Part shown: positions 49,368-59,750 of the stretch, in pieces
How the letters are laid out: every line of letters begins with the position of its first letter
Numbering within the stretch: the stretch's first letter is position 1
Assembly: GCF_000758885.1 (NCBI RefSeq)
Contig: NZ_JRNB01000118.1
Coordinates: 1-64,000, forward strand
Source: Peptostreptococcus sp. MV1
GTDB lineage: Bacteria; Bacillota; Clostridia; Peptostreptococcales; Peptostreptococcaceae
DNA: 64,000 bases
Direction of reading: 5' to 3'
Position numbers and translations under genes: made by a program
The notes under the pieces: model-generated
Databases searched by the model: none
Told to the model about the DNA's origin: nothing
Seen by the model: only the letters and a program-made list of their open reading frames with translations

Positions 49368-49493
49368 ATCTATACCTCCATAATTTAATTCTTTAGTCTT
49401 TACTATACTTAGTAAAAGTCCAGGTTTTTTTATACAAGGATCCTTCTTTGAGTCTTACAAGTTTCTCGAGTATTTATAAGGCTCAAATTTGTA

Positions 49494-49738
49494 TAAAAAA
49501 AGTCCCAATTCACAAAGAATTGGGACGAATAATCGCGGTTCCACCCAAGTTTCCAGGTATTGCCTGGACACTCAAAAGACTATAAGGTAGTCAACCGAAC
49601 ACTTTCACCTAGGCTACTAAGTTCTGCTCAAAGGTAGTTTTCAGATAGGTCTGTCTAGTTGGACTTGCAGCCGGTGATCCAACCTCTCTGTAGATGATTT
49701 TCATCTTACTCTTCCTTTTTCATAGCATATATTTATGA
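49494..49738 (-). promoter_or_regulatory. T-box riboswitch leader of thrS
   Basis: The minus-strand leader contains the T-box core GGGTGGAACCGCG (about 49535-49547), an antiterminator region, and a terminator with GTCCCAATTC / GAATTGGGAC and a U-tract (about 49494-49526). Stem I includes the conserved GGCTGCAAG-type distal loop near 49663-49671. ACC within GAAAACTACCTTTG (complement of 49633-49635) is a likely Thr specifier codon; the overlapping ACT is an alternative. Uncharged tRNA(Thr) would favour antitermination. Confidence 0.95.
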
Positions 49739-49745
49739 TGTTTTC

Positions 49746-49774
49746 ATTCTATCATATTAGTAGTTAAATTGCAA
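49746..49774 (-). promoter_or_regulatory. Promoter of the thrS T-box transcript
   Basis: TTGCAA (49769-49774), 17-bp spacer, TAGAAT (49746-49751) on the minus strand, directly before the T-box stem I. Confidence 0.7.
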
Positions 49775-49877
49775 GCAAAATTCAGATTTTTATATTAGCA
49801 ATTGACCAAATGCTAATATGTATTATTATAAATTAAAGATATAATATACCAACTTTTGTGCACATTTTTCAAAAATA

Positions 49878-51215
49878 TCAGTTGTTTCTACCAAATGCAA
49901 TCTCAAATTTAGTTCCCTTACCAAGTTCACTTTCAACAGATACATTGGCCCCATGCAATATAGCAGCATGTTTAACTATTGACAGACCCAATCCCGTACC
50001 ACCTATAAGCTTAGAATGACTCTTGTCTATCCTATAAAATCTCTCAAAAATCCTGTTCAATTCTCCTTTTTCCATACCAATACCTGTATCAGTAAAAAAT
50101 ATCTTTGGTCCATCTAGAGTATCTCCAACCCAAACCTTGACACTACCACCATCCTTGTTGTACTTGATTGCATTCTCACAAATATTGTAGACCATCTCAT
50201 CTAATATAGGCCTAATACCATAATAGTCAACCCTTTCGCCCTCTATGCTTAACTTAATATTTCTTTTATTAGCTTGGCTAGATAGGCGACTTATAATTTG
50301 ATTACATAAATCATATAAATCTACATCTTCTCTATCTATATTTGCATAACCCTCGTCTAGTATAGATATATTGATTATATCATTTACCAATTTTATTAAT
50401 CTAGATGCCTCATCGTATATACGCTTTGAAAAATCAACCATATCCTGAGGCCTTACCATGCCATTTTTCATAATTTCTGCATATCCTGATATAGATGTTA
50501 GCGGAGTTTTCAACTCATGTGAAACATTAGCAGAGAACTCTTTTCTCATATTTGCTATAGCATCCTTTTCCCTATTTTGTTCATCTATAGAATTAAGAAG
50601 GGGTTGCAACTCTTGATAAGTTGCGTTCTCTAAAGGCTTTTCTAAATCTATATCATTTATAGGTCCTACAATCTTCCTGGTCTGCCAAATAGCAATAAAA
50701 CCTGACAAAGCTACCATAAAGACAAATATACCACCCATTATAGGTAAAATATCAAGAGCTATACTGGTCATATTGTCTATGGTTTTTGATACCCTTATTA
50801 CCGTGCCATCATCCAACAAAAGTGCATAATAATACATGTCCTTGCCAAGAGTCGGAGAGGTCCTCTTATCCTCCCCCTTACCTGTCTTTAAGGCCATTTT
50901 CACTTCCTTTCTGGATAAGTGGTTGTCCAAGTCCTTTATCCCCTGAGAATCATATAGAACCCTGCCACTAGTGTCTATCCTGGTGATCCTAGTATCCCTG
51001 TCTACATTATCTATTTTCTTTAAATAATCTACGCCTGCTATATCAACAGCATTTTTTATATACTTGGCTTCTTGATTTACCTCATATTGCATTATACTGA
51101 AATTCTGTTTATATATAATAGCTACTGTAACAATATATGAAACAAACAAAACTACAAAAAGAGATAACATTATCCCTCTTTGTAGTCTATCTTTCATCCT
51201 CAAAACCCTATTCAT
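49878..51215 (-). CDS. phoR: Sensor histidine kinase PhoR
   Basis: 445 residues from the ATG with AGGTGA five nt before it; a GTG start nine nt earlier is possible. Two membrane segments (residues ~15-38 and ~150-175) flank an extracytoplasmic sensor of ~110 residues (YIKNAVDIAGVDYLKKIDN...). The kinase core follows: H box FSANVSHELKTPLTSISGY, N box NICENAIKYN, G boxes DTGIGM and GGTGLGLSIVKHA. It overlaps the response regulator stop and is the last gene of the pst-pho operon. Phosphate sensing with Pst/PhoU is inferred from position. Confidence 0.9.
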   Translation of the reverse strand: MNRVLRMKDRLQRGIMLSLFVVLFVSYIVTVAIIYKQNFSIMQYEVNQEAKYIKNAVDIAGVDYLKKIDNVDRDTRITRIDTSGRVLYDSQGIKDLDNHLSRKEVKMALKTGKGEDKRTSPTLGKDMYYYALLLDDGTVIRVSKTIDNMTSIALDILPIMGGIFVFMVALSGFIAIWQTRKIVGPINDIDLEKPLENATYQELQPLLNSIDEQNREKDAIANMRKEFSANVSHELKTPLTSISGYAEIMKNGMVRPQDMVDFSKRIYDEASRLIKLVNDIINISILDEGYANIDREDVDLYDLCNQIISRLSSQANKRNIKLSIEGERVDYYGIRPILDEMVYNICENAIKYNKDGGSVKVWVGDTLDGPKIFFTDTGIGMEKGELNRIFERFYRIDKSHSKLIGGTGLGLSIVKHAAILHGANVSVESELGKGTKFEIAFGRNN

Positions 51216-51885
51216 ACTTATCACCTATCCTATAACCAACTCCCCTTACTGTTTCTATAAATTTACTCATATTGCCTAGTTTACCCCTTAGAGTCCTGAT
51301 ATGAACATCTACAGTCCTAGTTTCTCCATCAAAATCATAGCCCCATATTTTTTCTAAGAGCACATCTCTGCTAAAGGCTATATTTTTATTTTTCATCATT
51401 AACTCTAATAGGGCAAACTCTTTTAAGGTCAAGTATACATACTGACCATCTATCCTTACCTCGTGTTTTTTGGAATCCAAGGTCAAAGTGCCTATAGACA
51501 GGCAGTCCTTTTTTTGACTCGATTTATACCTTCTTAAGACTGCCTTGACCCTAGATACCAACTCCATCATTCCAAATGGCTTGGTAATATAGTCATCAGC
51601 ACCTGAATCCAATCCAATAACCTTGTCGTATTCACTACCCTTGGCTGTTATCATTACAACTGGTATATCACATGTTTTTCTTCCACTTTTTATGTCACCT
51701 AATATTGTCAAACCATCTTGTCCCGGTAGCATGATATCACATAAGATTAGATCTGGAATTTCATCTTCAATCCCCTTTTTAAGCTCCCCACTATCTTCAA
51801 AACCCTTAGCATCCATGCCTGCTGTAATTAAGGTATAAATCACCAAATCTCTTATATTCTTATCATCTTCAACATAATAAATCAT
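51208..51885 (-). CDS. phoP: Response regulator PhoP/PhoB (OmpR family)
   Basis: 225 residues. The receiver domain (1-118) has the phospho-acceptor Asp in LILCDIMLPGQDGL (residue ~49), MITAKG, and the conserved Lys in ITKPFG. The winged-helix DNA-binding domain (~128-222) shows LTLKEFALLELMMKN and TVDVHIRTLRGKLG. Start is ATG after AAGGAGCGG. The TTAACA-like boxes before pstS fit its expected target. Confidence 0.92.
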   Translation of the reverse strand: MIYYVEDDKNIRDLVIYTLITAGMDAKGFEDSGELKKGIEDEIPDLILCDIMLPGQDGLTILGDIKSGRKTCDIPVVMITAKGSEYDKVIGLDSGADDYITKPFGMMELVSRVKAVLRRYKSSQKKDCLSIGTLTLDSKKHEVRIDGQYVYLTLKEFALLELMMKNKNIAFSRDVLLEKIWGYDFDGETRTVDVHIRTLRGKLGNMSKFIETVRGVGYRIGDKYE

Positions 51886-51911
51886 ACTACCGCTCCTTCA
51901 TATTTAATTCA

Positions 51912-52574
51912 TCATTTGACCTTTCCACTTCTATGAAGTCCTGTAATAGAAAATTCTACCCATTCTGCTATATTAGTAGCATGGTCTCCTATTCTCTCTA
52001 GGTATTTGGTCACCATTATTAGGTCAAATATCGACTCTCCCCTACCTATATTCTGAGTTTGTATGAACTCTATCAGTCTAGTTCTTACCATCTCAAAATA
52101 CTTATCAATCTTATCATCTTCTGCCATCACATACCTGGTCATCTCCAAATCATTTTCTACATAGGCCTGTATACTGTGTTTGACCATGTTTTTAGTTGCC
52201 TTGGCCATAGTGTCTAATTCTTGAATATCCACAGACAAGTCATTGTTAAATGATAAAACTATATCAGCAATATCTGAAGTTTGGTCACCTATACGCTCCA
52301 TATCTGTTATCATCTTAAGGGCGGAAGATATTTTCCTCAGGTCCCTAGCTACTGGTTGCTGCTGTAGCAGTAACCTAAGACACAATCTTTCTATATCTTT
52401 TTCCATCTGATCTATCTCTTCATCAGCATCTATTACCGACCTAGCCCTATCTCTATCACCATTAATCAAAGCCTGCACAACTTCAGATATAGCAATCTCA
52501 CAAAGTTGACCCATATGAGTTAATTCTTCGTCTAAAAGTTTTAATTTCCTATCGAAAGAGTTTTCCCTTGTCAT
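51912..52574 (-). CDS. phoU: Phosphate transport regulator PhoU
   Basis: 220 residues from the ATG behind GGGAGG; the longer frame upstream runs inside pstB. Two PhoU repeats are visible, each with a helical-bundle metal motif: ERLCLRLLLQQQPVARDLR...DMERIGDQTSDIA, and LIMVTKYLERIGDHATNIAEW (E-x-x-x-D type clusters). PhoU links the Pst transporter to the kinase and damps the Pho response. It starts one nt after the pstB stop. Confidence 0.95.
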   Translation of the reverse strand: MTRENSFDRKLKLLDEELTHMGQLCEIAISEVVQALINGDRDRARSVIDADEEIDQMEKDIERLCLRLLLQQQPVARDLRKISSALKMITDMERIGDQTSDIADIVLSFNNDLSVDIQELDTMAKATKNMVKHSIQAYVENDLEMTRYVMAEDDKIDKYFEMVRTRLIEFIQTQNIGRGESIFDLIMVTKYLERIGDHATNIAEWVEFSITGLHRSGKVK

Positions 52575-52575
52575 C

Positions 52576-53325
52576 TTAGCCAAACCTCCCTGTAATATAA
52601 TCTTCTGTACGTTTATCTGCTGGTATAGAAAACAGTTTTTCTGTATTATTGTACTCAACCACTTGACCCATCAAAAAAAACGCTGTATTATCTGATACAC
52701 GAACGGCTTGTTGCATATTGTGTGTGACCATAACTATAGTATAATCTTTTTTGAGTTCCATAACAAGTTCTTCTATTCTAGAAGTTGATATTGGGTCAAG
52801 GGCAGAAGTAGGTTCGTCCATCAGAATTATTTCAGGCTCTACTGCTAAAGCTCTGGCTATGCACAATCTCTGTTGTTGACCACCAGACATACCTAGGGCA
52901 CTTTTTTTCAACCTATCCTTGCACTCATCCCATATAGCTGCATTTTTTAGTGATCTTTCAACAATTTCATCTAATTGTGATTTAGACCTTATACCATGAG
53001 TTCTTGGACCAAAGGCTATATTATCATAAATGCTCATAGGAAATGGATTGGGCTTTTGAAATACCATGCCAATCCTTTTTCTCAACAAGTTAACATCCAT
53101 ACCCTTATATATATCCATACCATTCAATAAGATTTCCCCATCTATCTTGCAGCCTTCAACCAAATCATTCATCCTATTTAGGGACTTTAATAGGGTTGAC
53201 TTGCCACAACCACTAGGTCCGATAAAGGCTGTTATTTTATTTTTCTCTATCTCTATATTTATATTTTTCAATGCCTTAAAATCATCGTAATATAAGTTTA
53301 AATTTTTTATACTTAATATTCCCAT
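52576..53325 (-). CDS. pstB: Phosphate ABC transporter ATP-binding protein PstB
   Basis: 249 residues. Walker A is [19 protein letters not shown], the signature is [19 protein letters not shown], Walker B is [13 protein letters not shown], and the switch His is in [14 protein letters not shown]. PstB powers high-affinity phosphate import with PstC and PstA. Start is ATG after GAAAGG. Standard position in the operon. Confidence 0.97.
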   Translation of the reverse strand: MGILSIKNLNLYYDDFKALKNINIEIEKNKITAFIGPSGCGKSTLLKSLNRMNDLVEGCKIDGEILLNGMDIYKGMDVNLLRKRIGMVFQKPNPFPMSIYDNIAFGPRTHGIRSKSQLDEIVERSLKNAAIWDECKDRLKKSALGMSGGQQQRLCIARALAVEPEIILMDEPTSALDPISTSRIEELVMELKKDYTIVMVTHNMQQAVRVSDNTAFFLMGQVVEYNNTEKLFSIPADKRTEDYITGRFG

Positions 53326-53355
53326 TAACCTTTCCTTTCAAATCTATATAAGTTA

Positions 53356-54216
53356 TCAATTTTTTGTAAATTTTCTAGCTACTAGGCTAGATAAAGTATT
53401 AATACCAACCGTTAGTATTAATATTATAACGGCTGTAGCATAAGCCTGGTTCATATACAATCCTTCACTCGCAAGTGTATACATATGAACTGCCAGTGTC
53501 CTACCCGACCTCATTATACCGTCTGGCACATTAGCTGCTGTACCTGCCGTATACATAAGGGCTGCCGTCTCACCTACTATCCTACCAACTGCCAAGATTA
53601 CACCTGCCAGAATACCTGGAATTGCAGAAGGTAGTACTATTCTGAATACAGTTCTCAACTTACCAGCACCAAGACCAAAACTTGCCTCCCTATATGAGTC
53701 TGATACGGACTTTAGGGCTTCTTCTGTAGTCCTTATAATAATAGGTAGAATCATGATAGCAAGGGTAAAAGCACCTGCTAACAAGGAAAATCCCCATCCC
53801 AAAGTATCTACAAAGAACAAGAGTCCGAACAAACCATAAACTATTGATGGTATACCTGCCAGTGTTTCTGTAGTAAGTCGCACGATGTCCAAAAACTTGT
53901 TTCCCCTACTCGCATATTCCACTAAAAATATTGCTGCAAAGATACCCAAGGGAACAGCTATCAAAAGCGACAAGATGGTCATAATTATAGTATTTATAAG
54001 GGCTGGTATAAGTGATGCATTCTCTGATGTATGTTTAAAGGCAAAGATTGATGGCTCTATGTATGGAATGCCATTTATTAATATATAGGCTACTATACTC
54101 ATCAAAACTACAAATGTTAAGGCTGCTGCTAATACCACCATAATCGCAACCACTAATGATTTAGGGTGATTTATATATTGCCTCAATCTTTCACCTGAAT
54201 TTTTTCTATTAACCAT
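53356..54216 (-). CDS. pstA: Phosphate ABC transporter permease PstA
   Basis: 286 residues with six predicted membrane helices and the ABC-permease EAA loop (SVSDSYREASFGLGAGKLRTVFRIVLPSAIPGI, about 170-200). Also GIPSIVYGLFGLLFF, typical of PstA/PstC. It overlaps the pstC stop by 8 nt, so translation is likely coupled; GAGGAGG lies within the pstC end. Confidence 0.96.
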   Translation of the reverse strand: MVNRKNSGERLRQYINHPKSLVVAIMVVLAAALTFVVLMSIVAYILINGIPYIEPSIFAFKHTSENASLIPALINTIIMTILSLLIAVPLGIFAAIFLVEYASRGNKFLDIVRLTTETLAGIPSIVYGLFGLLFFVDTLGWGFSLLAGAFTLAIMILPIIIRTTEEALKSVSDSYREASFGLGAGKLRTVFRIVLPSAIPGILAGVILAVGRIVGETAALMYTAGTAANVPDGIMRSGRTLAVHMYTLASEGLYMNQAYATAVIILILTVGINTLSSLVARKFTKN

Positions 54217-55102
54217 TAACTGACCTCCTCTTTAATAGGCTGACACTGACATTGATGATTAAGATAAATATAAATAGTACTAGACCTGTTCCTATCAATG
54301 CACCCCTGTGTAGGTCAGTCGCATAACCCATCTCTATTACAATATTGCCTGTCAATGTCCTGACGCCCTTAAATAGGCCTTCTGGCATCCTTGCTTGGTT
54401 TCCGGCAACCATTATAACTGCCATTGTCTCACCAATTGCCCTGCCAATACCCAATACGATTCCTGCTACAATACCAGACTTGGCAGCCGGTAATACTACC
54501 TTAAAAATTGCCCTTTCATGTGTAGAGCCCAAGGCCAAGGCCCCTTCATAGTGGGACTTGTTGACTGACCTAATTGAAGACTCTGTAACACCAATTATAG
54601 TCGGTAAAATCATCATTCCAAGCAATATAGAGGCCACAAATATGGAACTACCATTACCTGCAGATGATATCAGGCCTATAGTCTTCAAAAATCTTGCTAT
54701 CTCCCTAGTCCAAGGTACCAATACTACCAGGCCAAAGAAGCCATAGACTACTGATGGTATACCTGCTAAAAGATCTATAGCAGCCTTTAAAGGTCTGTAT
54801 ATTATTTTAGGACAGTACATAGCCATAAATACTGATGTCAATATAGCTACTGGAACGCCAAGCAATATTGCCCCTCCTGTTACATATACGCTTGCAACTA
54901 TCATAGGGAAAATACCGAATATACCTTGATTAGGACTCCAAATACGGCCACTGATAAATTTAACAAATCCTATTTTACTGATAGCAGATATTCCATTTGC
55001 AAAGAGAAAGACACATATAAGGGCCACAGCTATGACAGAAGTCATAGCCGCTATATAAAATATTACTTTCATAAATTTTTCTTGCCAGTATCTTGCTTTC
55101 AT
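54209..55102 (-). CDS. pstC: Phosphate ABC transporter permease PstC
   Basis: 297 residues with six membrane helices, the LAGIPSVVYGFFGLVVLVP signature (about 112-130) and the EAA loop SVNKSHYEGALALGSTHERAIFKVVLPAAKSGI. It pairs with PstA as the channel. The start codon abuts the pstS stop (TAAATG), which suggests coupled translation. Confidence 0.96.
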   Translation of the reverse strand: MKARYWQEKFMKVIFYIAAMTSVIAVALICVFLFANGISAISKIGFVKFISGRIWSPNQGIFGIFPMIVASVYVTGGAILLGVPVAILTSVFMAMYCPKIIYRPLKAAIDLLAGIPSVVYGFFGLVVLVPWTREIARFLKTIGLISSAGNGSSIFVASILLGMMILPTIIGVTESSIRSVNKSHYEGALALGSTHERAIFKVVLPAAKSGIVAGIVLGIGRAIGETMAVIMVAGNQARMPEGLFKGVRTLTGNIVIEMGYATDLHRGALIGTGLVLFIFILIINVSVSLLKRRSVNG

Positions 55103-55996
55103 TTATTTAACTACCTCTTCCCAACTCGTAATCTTACCAGTGTATATGTCCTTGACCTGGCTGCTAGTTAGCATATCCACGCTACTATTCTTGTTCACTA
55201 TAACTGCTATTCCGTCTATTGCTATTACTTGTGCTTCTAGACCTTTTGATAATTCACTTTCCTTTAGTTCCCTTGAAGACATACCTATGTCATAGGCTCC
55301 TTCTATTGTCGATGCCATACCTGTAGTCGAATCAGTTGTCTGTAGCTCTATACTGGCATTTGCATTAACTTTTTTGTAACCCTCTATCAACTTTTCCATT
55401 ACTGGAGATACTGATGAAGAACCTCCTACTGTCAACTTTCCTTCTGGCTTTTGAGACTTATACTCTTTTGCCCCATCAAGCTTTATAAAGTGGTTGTCTT
55501 CTACTATCTTCTGACCATCTTGCCCTAATATATAATTTATAAAATCTTTGGCAAGTTCATTTTTGCTATCCTTTTTAAGGGCTATATTAAAGTTTCTAGC
55601 TATTTTATAATTTCCATTTTTTACATTTTCTGCACTAGGCTCCGCTCCATCAACCTTTATGGCCTTTACTGTATCTCCTAGTGACCCCATTGATATGTAA
55701 CCAATGGAATAGTCATCACCAGCAACACTAGTCATCATTACAGATGTACTATTCGTTATTTGTGCATTATTTATAGTTTTATCAACCTTCTTACCCTTGT
55801 CCTTAGTCTCTATTCCAAATAATTCCACAAAGGCACCTCTTGTACCTGAACCATCTTCACGAGATATTACTGATATTTCATTTGAACTATCCCAGGCTGA
55901 CTTGTCGCTAGGTGCTCCTCCTCCACAACCAGTTGCCATAATAGAAACCATGCTCGCCATTACTAAAATTGATGCTATTTTTTTCTTCATTTTCAT
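55103..55996 (-). CDS. pstS: Phosphate-binding lipoprotein PstS
   Basis: 297 residues from the ATG with AAAGGAGA seven nt upstream. A lipoprotein signal with lipobox MATGC places it on the outer face of the membrane. Phosphate-loop motifs are visible: SVISREDGSGTRGAFVELF near residues 40-60, and GGSSSVSPVMEKLIEGY followed by QTTDSTTGMASTIEGAYDIGMSSREL. It delivers phosphate to PstCA. First gene of the operon, directly behind the Pho boxes. Confidence 0.95.
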   Translation of the reverse strand: MKMKKKIASILVMASMVSIMATGCGGGAPSDKSAWDSSNEISVISREDGSGTRGAFVELFGIETKDKGKKVDKTINNAQITNSTSVMMTSVAGDDYSIGYISMGSLGDTVKAIKVDGAEPSAENVKNGNYKIARNFNIALKKDSKNELAKDFINYILGQDGQKIVEDNHFIKLDGAKEYKSQKPEGKLTVGGSSSVSPVMEKLIEGYKKVNANASIELQTTDSTTGMASTIEGAYDIGMSSRELKESELSKGLEAQVIAIDGIAVIVNKNSSVDMLTSSQVKDIYTGKITSWEEVVK

Positions 55997-56062
55997 TTTC
56001 AAATCTCCTTTTCTAAACACATTATTCACTCTTGCAGAACATCTCTCCAAATTTCTAACTTA

Positions 56063-56116
56063 AGTATATATAAGAATTGTTAAATACTAGAGTTGTAGAT
56101 GTTAAATATATGTAAA
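56063..56116 (-). promoter_or_regulatory. Pho boxes and promoter of the pstS operon
   Basis: Four hexamers in 11-bp register on the minus strand: TTTACA (56111-56116), TTAACA (56100-56105), a degenerate AACTCT (56089-56094) and TTAACA (56078-56083). A -10-like TATACT (56063-56068) follows. The TTAACA-type direct repeat at 11 bp is the PhoP-box pattern of Bacillus. Binding by the PhoP encoded in this operon is inferred. Confidence 0.75.
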
Positions 56117-56121
56117 GAAAA

Positions 56122-56228
56122 AGAGAGGTCAGTCTCCTATTTCACTTGAAGCGACTCCCAAGAGTTAGATTTTTAGGTCTAACTACTGGGGGCAACTCAT
56201 TTTTGTTCATAGAAGATCTGACCTCTCT
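56122..56228. other. 107-nt folded element between the maltose and phosphate operons
   Basis: 11-bp perfect inverted repeats (AGAGAGGTCAG / CTGACCTCTCT) close an 85-nt region. Inside, CTCCCA/TGGGGG (6 bp, one G-U) leads over a 2x2 bulge into AGTTAGA/TCTAACT (7 bp) at 56155-56192. On the minus strand a TTTTTC run follows, so it probably terminates the msmK transcript. On the plus strand the text GAAGCGACTCCC ... GGGGGCAACTCA recalls the 3' end of IS605/tnpB elements (the omega-RNA region). No tnpB remains nearby. Confidence 0.55.
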
Positions 56229-56230
56229 GT

Positions 56231-56280
56231 TGTTTTATATTGTTTTATATTGTTTTATGTTATTTTGTAACGTTTTATGT
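56231..56280. repeat. Five 10-bp tandem units with phased T-tracts
   Basis: Units TGTTTTATAT, TGTTTTATAT, TGTTTTATGT, TATTTTGTAA, CGTTTTATGT follow one another exactly, right after the msmK stop (56284). T-tracts recur every 10 bp, about one helical turn, so intrinsic bending is expected. Confidence 0.8.
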
Positions 56281-56283
56281 TTT

Positions 56284-57414
56284 TTATTGGTTTACACCAA
56301 ATAAGATATTTTCTTCTGTTTCCTTGTCAAAGAAGTGCATCCTATTCATATCAAGAGCTAGCTTTAATGTCTGACCAGGTGTAATATCACTTCTACCGTC
56401 AAACTTGGCTATCAATTCTGTTCCCTTAAAATCAAGGTAAGCATATATTTCAGCTCCCATTAGCTCTCTGATTACTACATCGGCATCAAACTGGCTATCC
56501 TCTGACATATCAAGGAATACTTTCTCCTTATGTATATCTTCAGGTCTTATACCAATTGTAATAGTCTTACCTACATATCCCTTTTCTTCAAGGTAGGCTG
56601 CCTTACCCTTAGGTATGATGAATTTTTCACCCTTGCCTGGTAGGTTGGCTACTATGTCTTCACCTTCCTTTAGGATTTCTGCATCCATAAAGTTCATCTG
56701 GGGACTACCTATAAAGCTGGCTACGAACTTATTTACTGGATTATCATATAGAACCTTAGGCTTGTTTATCTGCTGAACTACACCGTCTTTCATTACGACT
56801 ATCCTGTCACCCATTGTCATGGCCTCAGTCTGGTCGTGTGTTACATATATAAATGTAGCTCCTAGGTCCTTGTGTAGCTTTGATATCTGGGCTCTCATCT
56901 CTGTCCTCAGCTTGGCATCTAGGTTTGATAGTGGCTCATCCATCAAGAATACCTTAGGATTTCTGACAATTGACCTACCTAGGGCAACTCTCTGTCTCTG
57001 TCCACCTGATAGGGCCTTAGGCTTCCTGTCTAGTAGGTTTTCTAGCTGAAGTATCTTGGCTGCCTCCTTTACCTTCTTGTCTATTTCCTTCTTGTCCATC
57101 TTTCTTAGCTTTAGGGCGAAAGACATATTATCGTATACAGTCATATGTGGGTATAGGGCATAGTTTTGGAATACCATAGCTATATCCCTGTCCTTAGGTT
57201 CTACATCATTTACTACCCTGTCATCTATCTTTAATGTACCAGAGGTTATATCTTCTAGGCCTGCTATCATTCTTAGAGTTGTAGACTTACCACAACCTGA
57301 TGGCCCTACCAATACTATAAATTCCTTGTCCTTTATGTCTATATTTACATCCTTTGCTGCCTGGAATCCATTGTCATATGATTTACATATATTTTCTAGT
57401 GTTACTGTTGCCAT
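56284..57414 (-). CDS. msmK: Sugar ABC transporter ATP-binding protein, MsmK/UgpC/MalK type
   Basis: 376 residues from the ATG of MATVTLE with AGAGG upstream. An ATG five codons earlier overlaps the pgmB stop (ATGA) and is the alternative. ABC motifs are [50 protein letters not shown] and [15 protein letters not shown]. The C-terminal ~140 residues form the TOBE/regulatory domain (GIRPEDIH). MsmK-type ATPases can serve several sugar importers; here it closes the maltose operon and likely energises the MalFG permease. Confidence 0.93.
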   Translation of the reverse strand: MATVTLENICKSYDNGFQAAKDVNIDIKDKEFIVLVGPSGCGKSTTLRMIAGLEDITSGTLKIDDRVVNDVEPKDRDIAMVFQNYALYPHMTVYDNMSFALKLRKMDKKEIDKKVKEAAKILQLENLLDRKPKALSGGQRQRVALGRSIVRNPKVFLMDEPLSNLDAKLRTEMRAQISKLHKDLGATFIYVTHDQTEAMTMGDRIVVMKDGVVQQINKPKVLYDNPVNKFVASFIGSPQMNFMDAEILKEGEDIVANLPGKGEKFIIPKGKAAYLEEKGYVGKTITIGIRPEDIHKEKVFLDMSEDSQFDADVVIRELMGAEIYAYLDFKGTELIAKFDGRSDITPGQTLKLALDMNRMHFFDKETEENILFGVNQ

Positions 57415-57425
57415 TTTCCTACCTC

Positions 57426-58067
57426 TCATTCAAAATATAAAGCAATTTTTTCTAGACTCAAGTCACCTGTAGTTTCAAGTCTAAGGTCTGCATCTACACC
57501 TATACCAACACTTCTCATATTGCAGGCCCTCATAGCTTGAACGCCTGCCTGGGAATCTTCTATACCAAATACTTGGTCTATATCTAGGCCAATTCCCCTA
57601 GCTGACTCTATAAAAATATCTGGTGCTGGCTTGCCTTTTTCTACCTTGGCTGGATCGGCTATAAAGTCTACCTGGTCAAGAAGACCCAAAATTTCTAGTA
57701 TCTTAGGTGCATTCTTGGAAACCGATGCAAGCCCGATTTTCATATTCTTTTCTTTCAATTCTTTTATAAAAGCCTCTATACCTGGAAGTATATCATCTTT
57801 TGTAAGATCATCTAGAAGCTTTACGTATTCGTCGTTCTTTTTGTCTGTTAGAGTTTTTATATCGTCATCTGAATATTTATCTCTTACACTAGCATGCTCG
57901 AGTATTTTTATCAAGGAATCCCTCCTTGACACACCCTTTAGAGTTTCATTGAATTCTTCATCGATATCGATACCTATGCTCTTGGCTAAGTTTTTCCATG
58001 CTATATAGTGCAATCTTGCTGTGTCAGTTATGACACCATCCAAGTCAAATATTGCTCCTTTTATCAT
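57426..58067 (-). CDS. pgmB: Beta-phosphoglucomutase
   Basis: 213 residues, HAD superfamily with a helical cap. The nucleophile motif is [20 protein letters not shown] (DxD at residues ~8-10). The cap has [13 protein letters not shown], the conserved substrate loop, followed by [13 protein letters not shown] and [19 protein letters not shown]. It turns beta-glucose-1-phosphate into glucose-6-phosphate. It follows mapA and the GH13 gene, the expected place for an enzyme that handles the phosphorolysis product. Confidence 0.95.
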   Translation of the reverse strand: MIKGAIFDLDGVITDTARLHYIAWKNLAKSIGIDIDEEFNETLKGVSRRDSLIKILEHASVRDKYSDDDIKTLTDKKNDEYVKLLDDLTKDDILPGIEAFIKELKEKNMKIGLASVSKNAPKILEILGLLDQVDFIADPAKVEKGKPAPDIFIESARGIGLDIDQVFGIEDSQAGVQAMRACNMRSVGIGVDADLRLETTGDLSLEKIALYFE

Positions 58068-58085
58068 AAAACCACCTCAACTTGC

Positions 58086-59750
<1,665 letters not shown>

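Noticed and set aside
49800-49822. Terminator of phoR
   Set aside because: TTAGCA/TGCTAA is a 6-bp stem with no run of T residues after it.
52575-52658. N-terminal extension of PhoU inside pstB
   Set aside because: The extra residues overlap pstB in another frame and do not match PhoU; the ATG with GGGAGG at 52574 fits the family length.
56122-56228. Riboswitch controlling pstS
   Set aside because: It lies upstream of the pstS promoter and Pho boxes, so it cannot be in the pstS leader; it can only be in the 3' region of the msmK transcript.
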